From Bdellovibrio sp. UBA4095 (GTDB taxonomy: Bacteria > Bdellovibrionota > Bdellovibrionia > Bdellovibrionales > Bdellovibrionaceae), in the NCBI GenBank assembly GCA_002381805.1, contig DFXZ01000004.1, positions 1,012,544 through 1,076,543 on the forward strand: DNA of 64,000 nucleotides, in the 5' to 3' direction. A program made the translations under genes and the position numbers. Below the pieces are notes generated by a model. The model was not told the DNA's origin. It did not search any database and saw only the letters and a program-made list of their open reading frames with translations. Positions 26,570 to 35,213 of the stretch are shown one piece after another (the first letter of the stretch is position 1; each line of letters begins with the position of its first letter).

Positions 26570-28258
26570 ATGGGGAAAATAATATTTCTATTTGTGTTTT
26601 CAATAGGCAGCTTATTTCTAAACGATGCGTTTGGACAGGCATATCTGGGAGTCAAATATTGCGAAGATTCTCTTAGACAATGTCTTGAGCAATCTCCTGG
26701 AAGCCAACAATGTGCTCAACAGTATTCGAATTGCCTGCAATCACAGGGCGGGTTGCTTAAAAGAAACGATGGCTCCTTAAGCCAGAGATATCATCCAGAA
26801 AATCCTCAATTTAAAAAATGTCAAAGCCAGGGCTTGGCAACGAATTCAAATGAATTTGCGAACTGTATGAATGGCGGATCTGGATCCACTGCCAATAGAC
26901 CTCAACAGCCTGAATATGAATCGGCGCCAGAGGAAATGGAGCCGGCTCAAACTCGCTCTCATGCTTCGGAATCAGGTGGAAGAACTTTGCAACAGTGCCA
27001 ACAGATTTGCTTAAGCCCCGGAGCAACTTGCCAGCAGCAAAACGGTTCTTACGAGTGCGTCGGCGGTTCCGCCTCTCAACAGCAAAGTGCCAGCGCTCTT
27101 AGTCAATGTCAGGCACAGTATCAGCAACTGTCGCAGAAGTGCGAAGCTGAGTACATGGAGACTTCTCGTTCTTGTGATGAAAAGAATGATACGGGAATGA
27201 CAAGTACAATGTCGGCGCTCTCTCAGGCTTCTTTGCTAATGGGCCAGCAGACGGCGTCAAGTATTGCGGCTTCTTGTTCTAAGGTGGCTGGTTTGACTCA
27301 GGCGGCGAATGCCGCGACAGCGGCTTACCGTATGCTTTGTCAGTCGGCGATTAGCAGTTGTCGATCCACTTGTGATGAGTTGGTCACTTTTGTAAAACAA
27401 AATCCCGCTTGCGGTCGAGATCCATCTTTGATTGCTCAAAGTGAAGATCAAGCGAATCAGTGTTTGAATTTCGATTCAAAGATGCAAGAGGCACAGGCGG
27501 CTGTTCAGAATTTTGCGGCGACAGCAGCTAATGCCAGCCAATGTGCCTCCCTTACTGCGGGTGATATCCAAGTTCCTCAGATCTGTGTTGCAAATCCTAC
27601 TTTACCTGGTTGCTCGACGATTACTGCTGCAGATTGTTCTAAGCCCGAAATGGCTTCTAATAAAATTTGTGTTTGTTCTAGAAATCCAACTGATCCCAGC
27701 TGTATTGGTTTAAAGAGTTCAGGTGATACTTCATTGGCATCATCAACGTTAACTTCTAGATTAAATGGAAGTGGCGCAAATGCAGGTGGCCTTGATATTG
27801 GTGACATTCCAGATCTTCCCTCCATTGAGCATGGACAAGTGAAGGGTGGTGGTGGCACCGGTATTGATGGGAAGCAAGGTGCTGGTGCGAACCTGGGTTC
27901 TTCTGATATGGGTGGCGGAGCAGCGGGAAGCCCTGGCGGCGGCGGCGCTTATGGAGATGAGGCTGGTCACGATGTGAATGCAGGATTTTATGGTGGCGGT
28001 GGCGGAGGAGCCTTCGGCACGAATGGTCGTTCATATGGAGCTACCGGTGGCGGCGCCGGTGGTTATGGAGCCAATGGCCAAGCGGCGAGAAATAATGGTG
28101 TGAACCTAAGACAATTCTTACCTGGTGGAAAATTTGATCCAAGGGCTCGCGGAATTGCTGGGGCCTCTGGACCGGATGGAATTACCGGGCCTCATTCTAA
28201 TATTTGGCAGAAGATCCAAAATCGTTACAAAGTACTGAGCCCAACTTTAATGCCTTAA
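26570..28258 (+). CDS. Secreted Gln/Cys-rich and Gly-rich protein, unknown function
   Basis: A 562-residue protein with a signal peptide (IIFLFVFSIGSLFLNDAFG). The N-terminal 350 residues hold many cysteines in spaced CxxxC-like patterns (CEDSLRQCLEQSPGSQQCAQ, CQQICLSPGATCQQ) and much Gln, Ser and Ala. Residues about 410-530 are a Gly-rich region (GGGAAGSPGGGGAYGDEAG). The end is mixed, PHSNIWQKIQNRYKVLSP. The layout (Cys-containing helical part, then Gly-rich tail) recalls the partial gene at the window end (62602 onward). Likely a surface or periplasmic structural protein. Confidence 0.7.
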   Translation: MGKIIFLFVFSIGSLFLNDAFGQAYLGVKYCEDSLRQCLEQSPGSQQCAQQYSNCLQSQGGLLKRNDGSLSQRYHPENPQFKKCQSQGLATNSNEFANCMNGGSGSTANRPQQPEYESAPEEMEPAQTRSHASESGGRTLQQCQQICLSPGATCQQQNGSYECVGGSASQQQSASALSQCQAQYQQLSQKCEAEYMETSRSCDEKNDTGMTSTMSALSQASLLMGQQTASSIAASCSKVAGLTQAANAATAAYRMLCQSAISSCRSTCDELVTFVKQNPACGRDPSLIAQSEDQANQCLNFDSKMQEAQAAVQNFAATAANASQCASLTAGDIQVPQICVANPTLPGCSTITAADCSKPEMASNKICVCSRNPTDPSCIGLKSSGDTSLASSTLTSRLNGSGANAGGLDIGDIPDLPSIEHGQVKGGGGTGIDGKQGAGANLGSSDMGGGAAGSPGGGGAYGDEAGHDVNAGFYGGGGGGAFGTNGRSYGATGGGAGGYGANGQAARNNGVNLRQFLPGGKFDPRARGIAGASGPDGITGPHSNIWQKIQNRYKVLSPTLMP

Positions 28259-28263
28259 GACTT

Positions 28264-29454
28264 TTATTGGATGAGTTCGTGTAAAGCTTCGATAGTAGGC
28301 TTGCGCACGGACGCATCAATCAGAACAGTGACACTCATTGCACTCATAATAAGTTTGTGGGCCGAAATTTTTGAATTTTGCATTTTGTCGAGCACCATTT
28401 GCGGAATATCTGCCGACGTAGAACCCGTACAGGTCAAGGTAACTGTGGAAAAGTCTGTGGAATTCAGGGTGAAATCATTGGAGTTTTGTAATTCGCGTTT
28501 CACCGCTGTCATGATCTCCTGCGGCCCTGTAAGGTAGATGACAGATTTTTCATGATCGAGCTCAAAATGCAATAATTGCGGGAATGCAATCTCGCTTTTA
28601 TTGAAAAGATCTTGCAGCTTTTTCAAAGCCATCGCGGGATTCACTTCCTGACTCTGAATTTTTAAAACGGTTTCGTGGGAATTTAAAGAAAGTGCTTTGC
28701 AGGATTCAAACATGTTCAAACCTTTCTGAACCAATGTGCCATCAGAAGTTTTGTTAGAAGCGGGACCAATATAGAGCGGAACATTACGAACTTTAGCGAG
28801 CTCAACGCTTCGATAGTGAAGCACTTTGGCTCCCCAAAATGTCATTTCCATCAGTTGATCATAATTCAGTTTATTCAGCGGACGAGCTGACTTAACAATA
28901 TTCGGATCAGCGGTGAAAACGGCAGGAACATCTTTTAAAATTTCACAGCGTTCGGCATTAAAGCTGGCCGCCATAGCAACTGCGGAGGTGTCGGAACCTC
29001 CTCGCCCTAATGTCGTGATTTCTTTTGTCTCTGGTGAAACACCTTGAAAGCCTGCAAGAATGACGACCCTATTGTTGTTAAGAGACTCGGCCACGCGAAT
29101 AGGCTTTACGTCTTTAATGAAGGCATTGACATGAGATGTGTCTGTAAAGATTCCGGCTTGACTACCTGTAAAGCTGATCGCTCCACATCCCAGGTCATTC
29201 AACGCCATGCTTAGCAAAGACATGCTGATACGCTCGCCTACAGTTAACAGCATATCCATTTCACGCCGATGTGGATGAGACGAGACTTGATTGGCCAGAT
29301 CAATAAGAGAGTTCGTGGTTTTTCCCATGGCACTGACAATCACAATTAAAGAATTGTCCTTGGACTGCGTTGCCACCCGGGCAGCGACCGCTTTGATCTT
29401 TTCTGGATCAGCTAGGGTAGCACCACCGTATTTCTGAACTATCAGAGGTTTCAT
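28264..29454 (-). CDS. lysC: Aspartate kinase
   Basis: Phosphorylates aspartate, the first step toward lysine, diaminopimelate, threonine and methionine. The kinase domain shows VQKYGGATLADPEKI (where most members have KFGGTSV), GERISMSLLSMAL, FTGSQAGIFTD, and TLGRGGSDTSAVAMA. Two ACT-like regulatory segments fill the last 130 residues. I chose ATG 29454 (396 residues; AGGG nine bases upstream) over TTG 29463. It ends five bases from the convergent secreted-protein gene. It is downstream of the MltD-like gene on the same strand and may share its transcript. Confidence 0.88.
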   Translation of the reverse strand: MKPLIVQKYGGATLADPEKIKAVAARVATQSKDNSLIVIVSAMGKTTNSLIDLANQVSSHPHRREMDMLLTVGERISMSLLSMALNDLGCGAISFTGSQAGIFTDTSHVNAFIKDVKPIRVAESLNNNRVVILAGFQGVSPETKEITTLGRGGSDTSAVAMAASFNAERCEILKDVPAVFTADPNIVKSARPLNKLNYDQLMEMTFWGAKVLHYRSVELAKVRNVPLYIGPASNKTSDGTLVQKGLNMFESCKALSLNSHETVLKIQSQEVNPAMALKKLQDLFNKSEIAFPQLLHFELDHEKSVIYLTGPQEIMTAVKRELQNSNDFTLNSTDFSTVTLTCTGSTSADIPQMVLDKMQNSKISAHKLIMSAMSVTVLIDASVRKPTIEALHELIQ

Positions 29455-29465
29455 CGTAATCAACC

Positions 29466-30431
29466 CTATTCTAAAGCAACCCTGCGAGTTTGCTGAGTAA
29501 GATAAGAACTTACAATTTTACCCGCGCCTTTGGGAACTCGGATAAAATGTTTTTCTACCTGGCGGGGAATGTATCCTAGATACAGTTCAGCATTCAAATC
29601 CTTTAGAGACTTACGAGTCACACCAAGATGATCTGCTAATGGACCGAGATCTGTTCCTCCAGGCACGACGACCACTTCATAAGAAAGTGGCTCCATCGTT
29701 TCCAAATCCCTAAAACCATAGAGATTGGGAGCTTTCGAAATTAACATTGCAGCCAAAATCTTTGGTACATATTCTTGAGTTTCTTGTGGGAGAGCATTTA
29801 GCTTTATGAGCGTCCAGTAATCTTTCGTCCCATGTTTTTTGATTTTTCGACGTAGACCGTTTTCGCCCATGTTGTAGCTGGCTGCGACGAGATACCAAGA
29901 CCCAAACTCGGCATGAAGATCCTTAATGTAGCGAATGGCGGCAAGAGTGCTTTTCTTAAGGTCGCGTCTTTCATCTAACCACCAGTTTTTGCTAAGACCA
30001 TAACGAGAGCCGGTGGCTTCGATAAACTGCCAAGGCCCGACAGCACTAGCATGACTAACAGCATTTGGAGCGAACCCACTTTCGATCATCACCATGTAAG
30101 CCAGATCCAAGGGCAATCCAGCCTTCTTTAGTTCGGCTTGAATGAATGGCATGTACTTGTAAGAGCGTTGTAGCCAGGTTCTGAACCAGCGATTTCCAGG
30201 TCCTTGATAATGGGCCACCCATCTACTGACTTTTTTATTATAGGTGACTGGAAGATCAAATATTAGATTGTCGGAGTGGGACCGTGAGGTTTTTGCAGCG
30301 AGTGAATTCAGCTTATCTTTCAAGGTCTGCGGTTTGACTGCATTTGAATTCATAGGAGCGGTCGTTGACCAACTCAGCGGAGAGAAAAATAGGATAAAAC
30401 AAAGCACTGCAAACGTTCTCATAACGTTCAT
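29466..30431 (-). CDS. Membrane-bound lytic transglycosylase (MltD-like) with LysM-like tail
   Basis: A periplasmic murein transglycosylase. The start at 30431 (MNVMRTFAVLCF) or 30422 gives a signal peptide; the longer frame to 30512 lacks support. The SLT domain contains LPLDLAYMVMIESGFAPNAV (catalytic Glu), ASAVGPWQFIEATGSRYGL, and LVAASYNMGENGLRR, matching the MltD branch. Residues about 240-310 (PLADHLGVTRKSLKDLNAEL, then FIRVPKG) look like a single LysM peptidoglycan-binding module. It is divergent from flgF. It may clear cell wall for flagellar assembly, but that is only positional inference. Confidence 0.82.
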   Translation of the reverse strand: MNVMRTFAVLCFILFFSPLSWSTTAPMNSNAVKPQTLKDKLNSLAAKTSRSHSDNLIFDLPVTYNKKVSRWVAHYQGPGNRWFRTWLQRSYKYMPFIQAELKKAGLPLDLAYMVMIESGFAPNAVSHASAVGPWQFIEATGSRYGLSKNWWLDERRDLKKSTLAAIRYIKDLHAEFGSWYLVAASYNMGENGLRRKIKKHGTKDYWTLIKLNALPQETQEYVPKILAAMLISKAPNLYGFRDLETMEPLSYEVVVVPGGTDLGPLADHLGVTRKSLKDLNAELYLGYIPRQVEKHFIRVPKGAGKIVSSYLTQQTRRVALE

Positions 30432-30603
30432 TATGGGGCCGGTTCTTTGACACTGTCGACAAAGAACTGACAATGTTGAGGTCCCATCGACGAAGGTCAA
30501 TGCTTCGGTCAAATCGAAAAAAACTTGAGGCCAGAAAAGAAGTGCCGGTCAAAAGTCCAGCTTGGAAGCTTTTTCCCAGACGAAGATCCGTCCTGTCAAA
30601 ACG

Positions 30604-30619
30604 TGGCATACCACTTGCT
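30604..30619 (+). promoter_or_regulatory. Sigma-54 promoter of the flgF operon
   Basis: The sequence TGGCATACCACTTGCT fits the -24/-12 consensus TGGCAyr-N4-TTGCw, with GG (30605-30606) and GC (30617-30618) exactly ten bases apart. Transcription would start near 30630, about 15 bases before the flgF ATG, leaving room for the AGGAGAG ribosome site. Flagellar rod and ring genes are commonly sigma-54 dependent. Binding sites for an activator were not identified. Confidence 0.65.
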
Positions 30620-30644
30620 GCTTAACATTCCAGGAGAGTGGTTC

Positions 30645-31463
30645 ATGGGAATAAAAGGTATCTATACGGCCTTAAGTGGTGCGATGGCTCAAAGCACGAA
30701 ACTAGATACGATCGCCAATAATCTAGCGAACGTGAATACGCCAGCATTTAAGAGAGATCAGCAGATCTTTCAGGAATATCTGACTGCCAATGAAAAGCCA
30801 CCCGAGGTGATTCAAGTGCCTCGTGATGTTGCTGCGATCGAAAGCTTCTATGACATGCAGGGCGGCGACAAAAGTTATGTCGATACCAAAGGCACTTTCA
30901 CGGACTACTCGCAAGGTGGCCTTAAGCCCACGGGCAATCCAATGGATGTGGCTATTGATGGAAAAGGCTTTTTTGAAGTGGCAACTCCGGGCGGAGTTCG
31001 ACTCACTCGAGCCGGCAACTTTACTTTAGATGGAACAGGTCAGCTTGTGACCAAAGAAGGCTTTCCTGTTTTGAGTAACGGAGAGCCCGGAGCAGATCCG
31101 GCCAGCCGAGTAATTCGCTTTCAAGGCAATGCCGCTATCTCGATTGCAGACAATGGTGATGTCTTTGAAGGCACTCAAAATGTTGCACGTCTTTCTTTGG
31201 TGAATGTGAACAATCCAGACACACTTGAAAAAATGGGGAGCTCGCTTTACGCGTTCAAACCGAATTCAGTTCCTGAAATGACGAATGTTAATAATCCAAG
31301 TCTTAAGCAAGGTTTCTTAGAAACCTCAAACGTCAATATCGTCCAAGAAATGACGGACATGATAAGCACCAATCGAATATTCGAAAGCACGCAAAAGGCG
31401 ATCAGTGCCTATGATCAAATGGCTGACAAGATGGTTAATGTTGTTGGCAAGACCGGACTGTAA
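30645..31463 (+). CDS. flgF: Flagellar basal-body rod protein FlgF
   Basis: Proximal rod protein of the flagellar basal body. The start at ATG 30645 (AGGAGAG upstream) gives MGIKGIYTALSGAMAQSTKL and 272 residues. It carries the rod/hook N-terminal motif DTIANNLANVNTPAFKRDQ and the C-terminal helix ETSNVNIVQEMTDMISTNRI, which are shared with FlgG. The pairing with FlgG and divergence in the middle (PRDVAAIESFYDMQGGDKSY) favour FlgF over a second FlgG. It is first in a tight flgF-flgG-flgA-flgH-flgI run behind a sigma-54 promoter. Confidence 0.85.
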   Translation: MGIKGIYTALSGAMAQSTKLDTIANNLANVNTPAFKRDQQIFQEYLTANEKPPEVIQVPRDVAAIESFYDMQGGDKSYVDTKGTFTDYSQGGLKPTGNPMDVAIDGKGFFEVATPGGVRLTRAGNFTLDGTGQLVTKEGFPVLSNGEPGADPASRVIRFQGNAAISIADNGDVFEGTQNVARLSLVNVNNPDTLEKMGSSLYAFKPNSVPEMTNVNNPSLKQGFLETSNVNIVQEMTDMISTNRIFESTQKAISAYDQMADKMVNVVGKTGL

Positions 31464-31480
31464 TACGGAAGGATCAGTAG

Positions 31481-32266
31481 ATGATTAAGAGCTTAAACAC
31501 GGCAGCGACAGGTATGGCGGCACAACAGACAAATATGGATGTTATCGCCAATAATATCGCCAACGTTTCAACGAATGGTTTTAAAAAATCTCGCGCGGAG
31601 TTTGAAGATTTGATGTATCAAACTCAAAAAGAACCAGGCACAGCAACTGGAATGAATGCATATTCACCAAACGGGGTGCAAACTGGTTTGGGGGTTAGAA
31701 CTGCTTCTATTCAAAAAGATTTCACTCATGGAAGTGCTCAGGTTACTAAGAATCCTTTAGATATCCAAATTGAAGGCTCGGGATTTTTTCAAGTGTTAAC
31801 TCCCGATGGGGAAATCGCCTATACTCGTGATGGCGCATTTAAAAAGGACCCAACAGGAAGAGTCGTCGATAAAAACGGAAATATTCTGCAACCTGAAATA
31901 ACGGTTCCACCCGATGTGGCAGGTTTGGAAGTGGGGCCTAATGGCGAAGTGCGAGTTATCGTAGGACTTGGTGATGCTCCACAAACGATTGGGCAGATCG
32001 AGGTGACTAACTTCGTAAATCCGGCTGGTTTGAAGGCTATGGGTAAGAACCTGTTTACGCAGACTCCTTCCAGTGGACAAGCTATTGCTTCTCGACCGGG
32101 TCTAAACGGAACAGGCTATCTTGCGCAAGGTCAGCTAGAGGCGAGTAACGTGAACATCGTCGATGAAATGGTGAATATGATCACAGCCCAGCGAGCTTAC
32201 GAGACGAACTCTAAGGTGATTCAGGCATCCGACCAGATGCTTCAGTCCATTAACAACCTGAGATAA
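31481..32266 (+). CDS. flgG: Flagellar distal rod protein FlgG
   Basis: Forms the distal rod that passes through the P and L rings. At 261 residues it has the canonical opening KSLNTAATGMAAQQTNMDVI then ANNIANVSTNGFKKSRAEFEDLMYQ. It also has the family middle PNGVQTGLGVRTASIQKDF, and ends with ASNVNIVDEMVNMITAQRAYE. GGAAGGATCAG precedes the ATG. It is five bases from flgA. Confidence 0.95.
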   Translation: MIKSLNTAATGMAAQQTNMDVIANNIANVSTNGFKKSRAEFEDLMYQTQKEPGTATGMNAYSPNGVQTGLGVRTASIQKDFTHGSAQVTKNPLDIQIEGSGFFQVLTPDGEIAYTRDGAFKKDPTGRVVDKNGNILQPEITVPPDVAGLEVGPNGEVRVIVGLGDAPQTIGQIEVTNFVNPAGLKAMGKNLFTQTPSSGQAIASRPGLNGTGYLAQGQLEASNVNIVDEMVNMITAQRAYETNSKVIQASDQMLQSINNLR

Positions 32267-32270
32267 TTGA

Positions 32271-33200
32271 ATGAAGACGGTGCTCTTTTTTATTCTTAGT
32301 CTAAGCCTTCAAGCCTTGGCGCGACCCGAGATTACGATTCCATCTTCGGTCGAGATCTCTCAAAGAGAAATCCTACGCCTTGGGGACATCGCCGTTGTGT
32401 CTGGCTTTAAGGAAGAATATATTGGGCACCTGGATAGTATTGTTATTCGCAATGACTCTCGCACCTTACTTCTTTCCCAAAAGCTGGAGGCGCAAGAGAT
32501 TCTTGCTGCCTTGCGCGAGGGACTCAAGAATAACGAGGCCCTAAAAAAAATGAATCCCCTTTTTAAGGTGCCGTCTCAAGTTGCAGTCACCTTTTCGTCG
32601 TCGGCGATTTCTCGGCAAGAGGCCGAGCGAAAAATATTGAATACGCTTAAAGCAAAGTGCCCCCAATGTGAATTTCAAGTCAGTGTCCATGGAACCCCTG
32701 TGCCTAGTAGTAAGCAGTGGTTCATGGATATGAGCAGTCTTTCAACCAAGGGGGGCTTTTTGGTCCCAGTTAAAGATGGGACGAACCAGCAGATAAAATG
32801 GATTTCTGGCACTATTCGAGTTTCAAAATTAACCCCTGTGACCACAAGAATGATCCTACAAGGAGAGAAGCTAAAGCCGGAAGACATTCGCATGGAAATG
32901 ACGGATGTGACTTTTGCAAAGGATAGTGGTCTTCAATCTGCAGAAATAGATGGCAAACTGGCAGCCCGGATGCTTCCGGTGGGAACGCCCCTTTGGGCCT
33001 CGGACTTAAAGCAGGAGCCAGCTGCAAAACGTGGTCAAATAGTCAAAGCCTTACTCGGAGACGGCACCTTTGAAGTGTCTGTCTATGTTGAGGCTCAAGA
33101 GAATGGTTTCATCGGGGATCAGATTAAAGTCAAAAATTTAGAAACTAAAAAGATTCTGTCTGGCACGATTGAAGAAAAAGGTGTGGTGAGATTGCAATGA
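32271..33200 (+). CDS. flgA: Flagellar P-ring assembly chaperone FlgA
   Basis: Periplasmic chaperone for FlgI assembly. The 309 residues start with a signal peptide (MKTVLFFILSLSLQALA). The C-terminal half is a SAF domain (VTTRMILQGEKLKPEDIRME, AARMLPVGTPLWASDLK) followed by the typical KRGQIVKALLGDGTFEVSV and VKNLETKKILSGTIEEKGVV. Its stop overlaps the flgH start by four bases (ATGA). The N-terminal half is longer than in E. coli FlgA. Confidence 0.88.
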   Translation: MKTVLFFILSLSLQALARPEITIPSSVEISQREILRLGDIAVVSGFKEEYIGHLDSIVIRNDSRTLLLSQKLEAQEILAALREGLKNNEALKKMNPLFKVPSQVAVTFSSSAISRQEAERKILNTLKAKCPQCEFQVSVHGTPVPSSKQWFMDMSSLSTKGGFLVPVKDGTNQQIKWISGTIRVSKLTPVTTRMILQGEKLKPEDIRMEMTDVTFAKDSGLQSAEIDGKLAARMLPVGTPLWASDLKQEPAAKRGQIVKALLGDGTFEVSVYVEAQENGFIGDQIKVKNLETKKILSGTIEEKGVVRLQ

Positions 33201-33946
33201 CTAACAACAACATGAGAAATACTCTTGCAGTTTTAAGCTTGGCATTATTAATGACTGGATGTGCAAGTTTGGAGGAGCTCCTGTCTGGTCCTCCAAAAAC
33301 AGCTAACTTGGAAAATATCAAATCAGCGCCGCGCTATTCAGAGCAAGAAAACCTGGGAGTTCCAACGGATCGCCAATACAAACGCATGACTCGCAATCGA
33401 CTTGAAGAAGAGTCAGATTTGGGCAGCAATGCGGGGTCAACCTGGGTGATGGAAGGTCAAGGGGCTTATCTCTTTGCTCAAAACAAAATGCGTCGTGAAG
33501 GCGATATTCTTAATGTGAATTTAGATGGCCCCGCAATGAAGCAAGTTGAAACGAAAGTTTCAGTTATTAAGAAGCTATTGAAGCAGCTCGAAGAGCAACA
33601 GCAAGCAGAACTTAAAAATAGTCTTGCTGCCAATGCCGATCCTGCCCGGGGGCCCGCTTCTGAGGCCGCAGCGAAGCCGGAACCAGCGAAAGTTGAAGAA
33701 AAGGAAGAACCACAAAGCTTGGATGAAGTTAAAAACATCCCAACGCGAATTGTGGAAAAGCTTGCTGATGGAAACTATCGAATCAAAGGTCAGCAGCCAT
33801 TTATGATTGGCAAGCGCGAGTATAAAGTTATCGTGACTGGAATGTTAAGACCAGAAGACTTTAACGACGAAGGCATTTCATCACAAAAACTTCTCGATCC
33901 CCAATATGATGTCGTGAGTATTAGAAGGAACACCCGCAATGAGTAA
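33197..33946 (+). CDS. flgH: Flagellar L-ring protein FlgH
   Basis: Outer-membrane lipoprotein that forms the L ring around the rod. The lipobox is ALLMTGCASL, with lipidated Cys about residue 23. The core is recognisable in GSLW-like GSTWVMEGQGAYLFAQNKMR then RREGDILNVNLDG, and the late LADGNYRIKGQQPFMIGKRE then VTGMLRPEDFNDEG. A linker of Glu/Ala/Pro (residues about 130-185) is inserted in the middle and is longer than in E. coli. It overlaps flgA by four and flgI by eight bases, so translation is likely coupled. Confidence 0.88.
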   Translation: MTNNNMRNTLAVLSLALLMTGCASLEELLSGPPKTANLENIKSAPRYSEQENLGVPTDRQYKRMTRNRLEEESDLGSNAGSTWVMEGQGAYLFAQNKMRREGDILNVNLDGPAMKQVETKVSVIKKLLKQLEEQQQAELKNSLAANADPARGPASEAAAKPEPAKVEEKEEPQSLDEVKNIPTRIVEKLADGNYRIKGQQPFMIGKREYKVIVTGMLRPEDFNDEGISSQKLLDPQYDVVSIRRNTRNE

Positions 33947-34946
33947 TCTATTTAAAATTATCTTTCTTAGTGTCTTCTTTTTTCTTGTGGCCTATGAAGC
34001 TGCAAACGCAGCTCGCCTAAAAGACATCGCAAGTGTTCGTGGCGTTCGGGAAAATCAGTTGATTGGTTACGGTATAGTTGTGGGTCTTAAGGGTACAGGT
34101 GACGGCAAAAACGAATACATGAGTAAGAGCATGGTTCGGATGTTTGATAAACTGGGTATGAAACTGGATTCACCAGAGTTTGCCAGCAAAAATGTTGCGG
34201 CAGTCATCATTACCGGAACAATGCCTGCGTTTGGTAAAGCCGGAAACCCTATTGATGTGACTGTCAGCGCGGTAGGGGATGCTTCCTCATTGCAAGGTGG
34301 AACTTTATTACAAGCTCCACTTCGAGCTGCTAACGAACAGGTGTATGCGGTAGCTCAGGGAAACCTTGTCATTGGTAGTGACGGTAAAGACGGACATTTG
34401 ACATCTGGAAGAATTCCAAATGGCGCTATTATTGAAAGAGATATGACAGCTGACTTCGCTACTCGAAAAATGTATCGACTGACGTTGATCAATCCGGATT
34501 TTACAACGGCGGCCCGAGCTGTGTTGACGATCAATAAAGAATTAGGTGGATACTATGCTTCGGCAAAAGATGCGGGGACAATTGATATTATTACTCCGTT
34601 TGCTTATGAAAACAGAGGCGTCGAACTGTTAGCAACCATTGAAGCCATTGAAATCAATCCTGACATGAAAGCGCGCGTTGTTGTTAATGAAAAGACCGGA
34701 ACCATTGTCATTGGCGAAAAGGTTAAAATTTCAAAGGTCGCAATTTCACATGGTGCACTTTCCGTAAAAGTTGGAGATGGTAAAAAAGGCGCTGAAGAAA
34801 AAGTCGCTGTTTTAGAGAGCGGGGTCAGCGTTGGAGAACTTGTGCAGGCTCTGAATAAACTCGGGGTCACGCCGAAAGACCTGATAACTATACTTCAGTC
34901 CATCAAGTCAGCTGGAGCTTTGCACGGGGAACTCGAAGTATTATGA
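33939..34946 (+). CDS. flgI: Flagellar P-ring protein FlgI
   Basis: Periplasmic protein that forms the P ring in the peptidoglycan layer. The 335 residues begin with a signal peptide ending in AANA. The FlgI hallmark is RLKDIASVRGVRENQLIGYG then VVGLKGTGDG, with PFGKAGNPIDVTVSAVGDAS-like and LQGGTLLQAPLRAANEQVYA blocks. Its start lies inside flgH. It is the last gene of the tightly packed part of the operon. Confidence 0.95.
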   Translation: MSNLFKIIFLSVFFFLVAYEAANAARLKDIASVRGVRENQLIGYGIVVGLKGTGDGKNEYMSKSMVRMFDKLGMKLDSPEFASKNVAAVIITGTMPAFGKAGNPIDVTVSAVGDASSLQGGTLLQAPLRAANEQVYAVAQGNLVIGSDGKDGHLTSGRIPNGAIIERDMTADFATRKMYRLTLINPDFTTAARAVLTINKELGGYYASAKDAGTIDIITPFAYENRGVELLATIEAIEINPDMKARVVVNEKTGTIVIGEKVKISKVAISHGALSVKVGDGKKGAEEKVAVLESGVSVGELVQALNKLGVTPKDLITILQSIKSAGALHGELEVL

Positions 34947-35213
34947 AATTTTTGTTTCATAATGACACAGCATTTAATAAAATAAAGATATCTGTTTCAG
35001 ACACATGGATGTGTTTGGAACGCGGGGAGGGTGAGAAAGAGATCGCGAACCATGGAAGGTCAAGAGTCAAAAGTTTCTCGCAGGAAACAGGAGCAATAGG
35101 TCAGCAAAGATCACGGAGTGATCGATACGAGCCGAAGCTACACTCTCAGAGTCAAGTGCAGGATGCACATGATTCTCCGACTCAACTCCCCTTTTTTTCT
35201 CTTTCGGTGTCCT
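34947..35213 (+). other. 267-base gap between flgI and flgJ
   Basis: No convincing gene. A frame beginning at ATGA (34943, overlapping the flgI stop) could encode 92 residues and ends seven bases into flgJ. However, its composition (many Ser, Arg, Gln, no hydrophobic core) is not protein-like. The end, TTTTTTTCTCTTTCGG, is T-rich. No clear terminator, promoter or RNA fold was found. Confidence 0.4.

Noticed and set aside
26382..26582. A 66-residue Lys/Arg-rich frame between glutathione peroxidase and the next gene
   Set aside because: It runs through the hairpin and the presumed promoter region, with no ribosome site.
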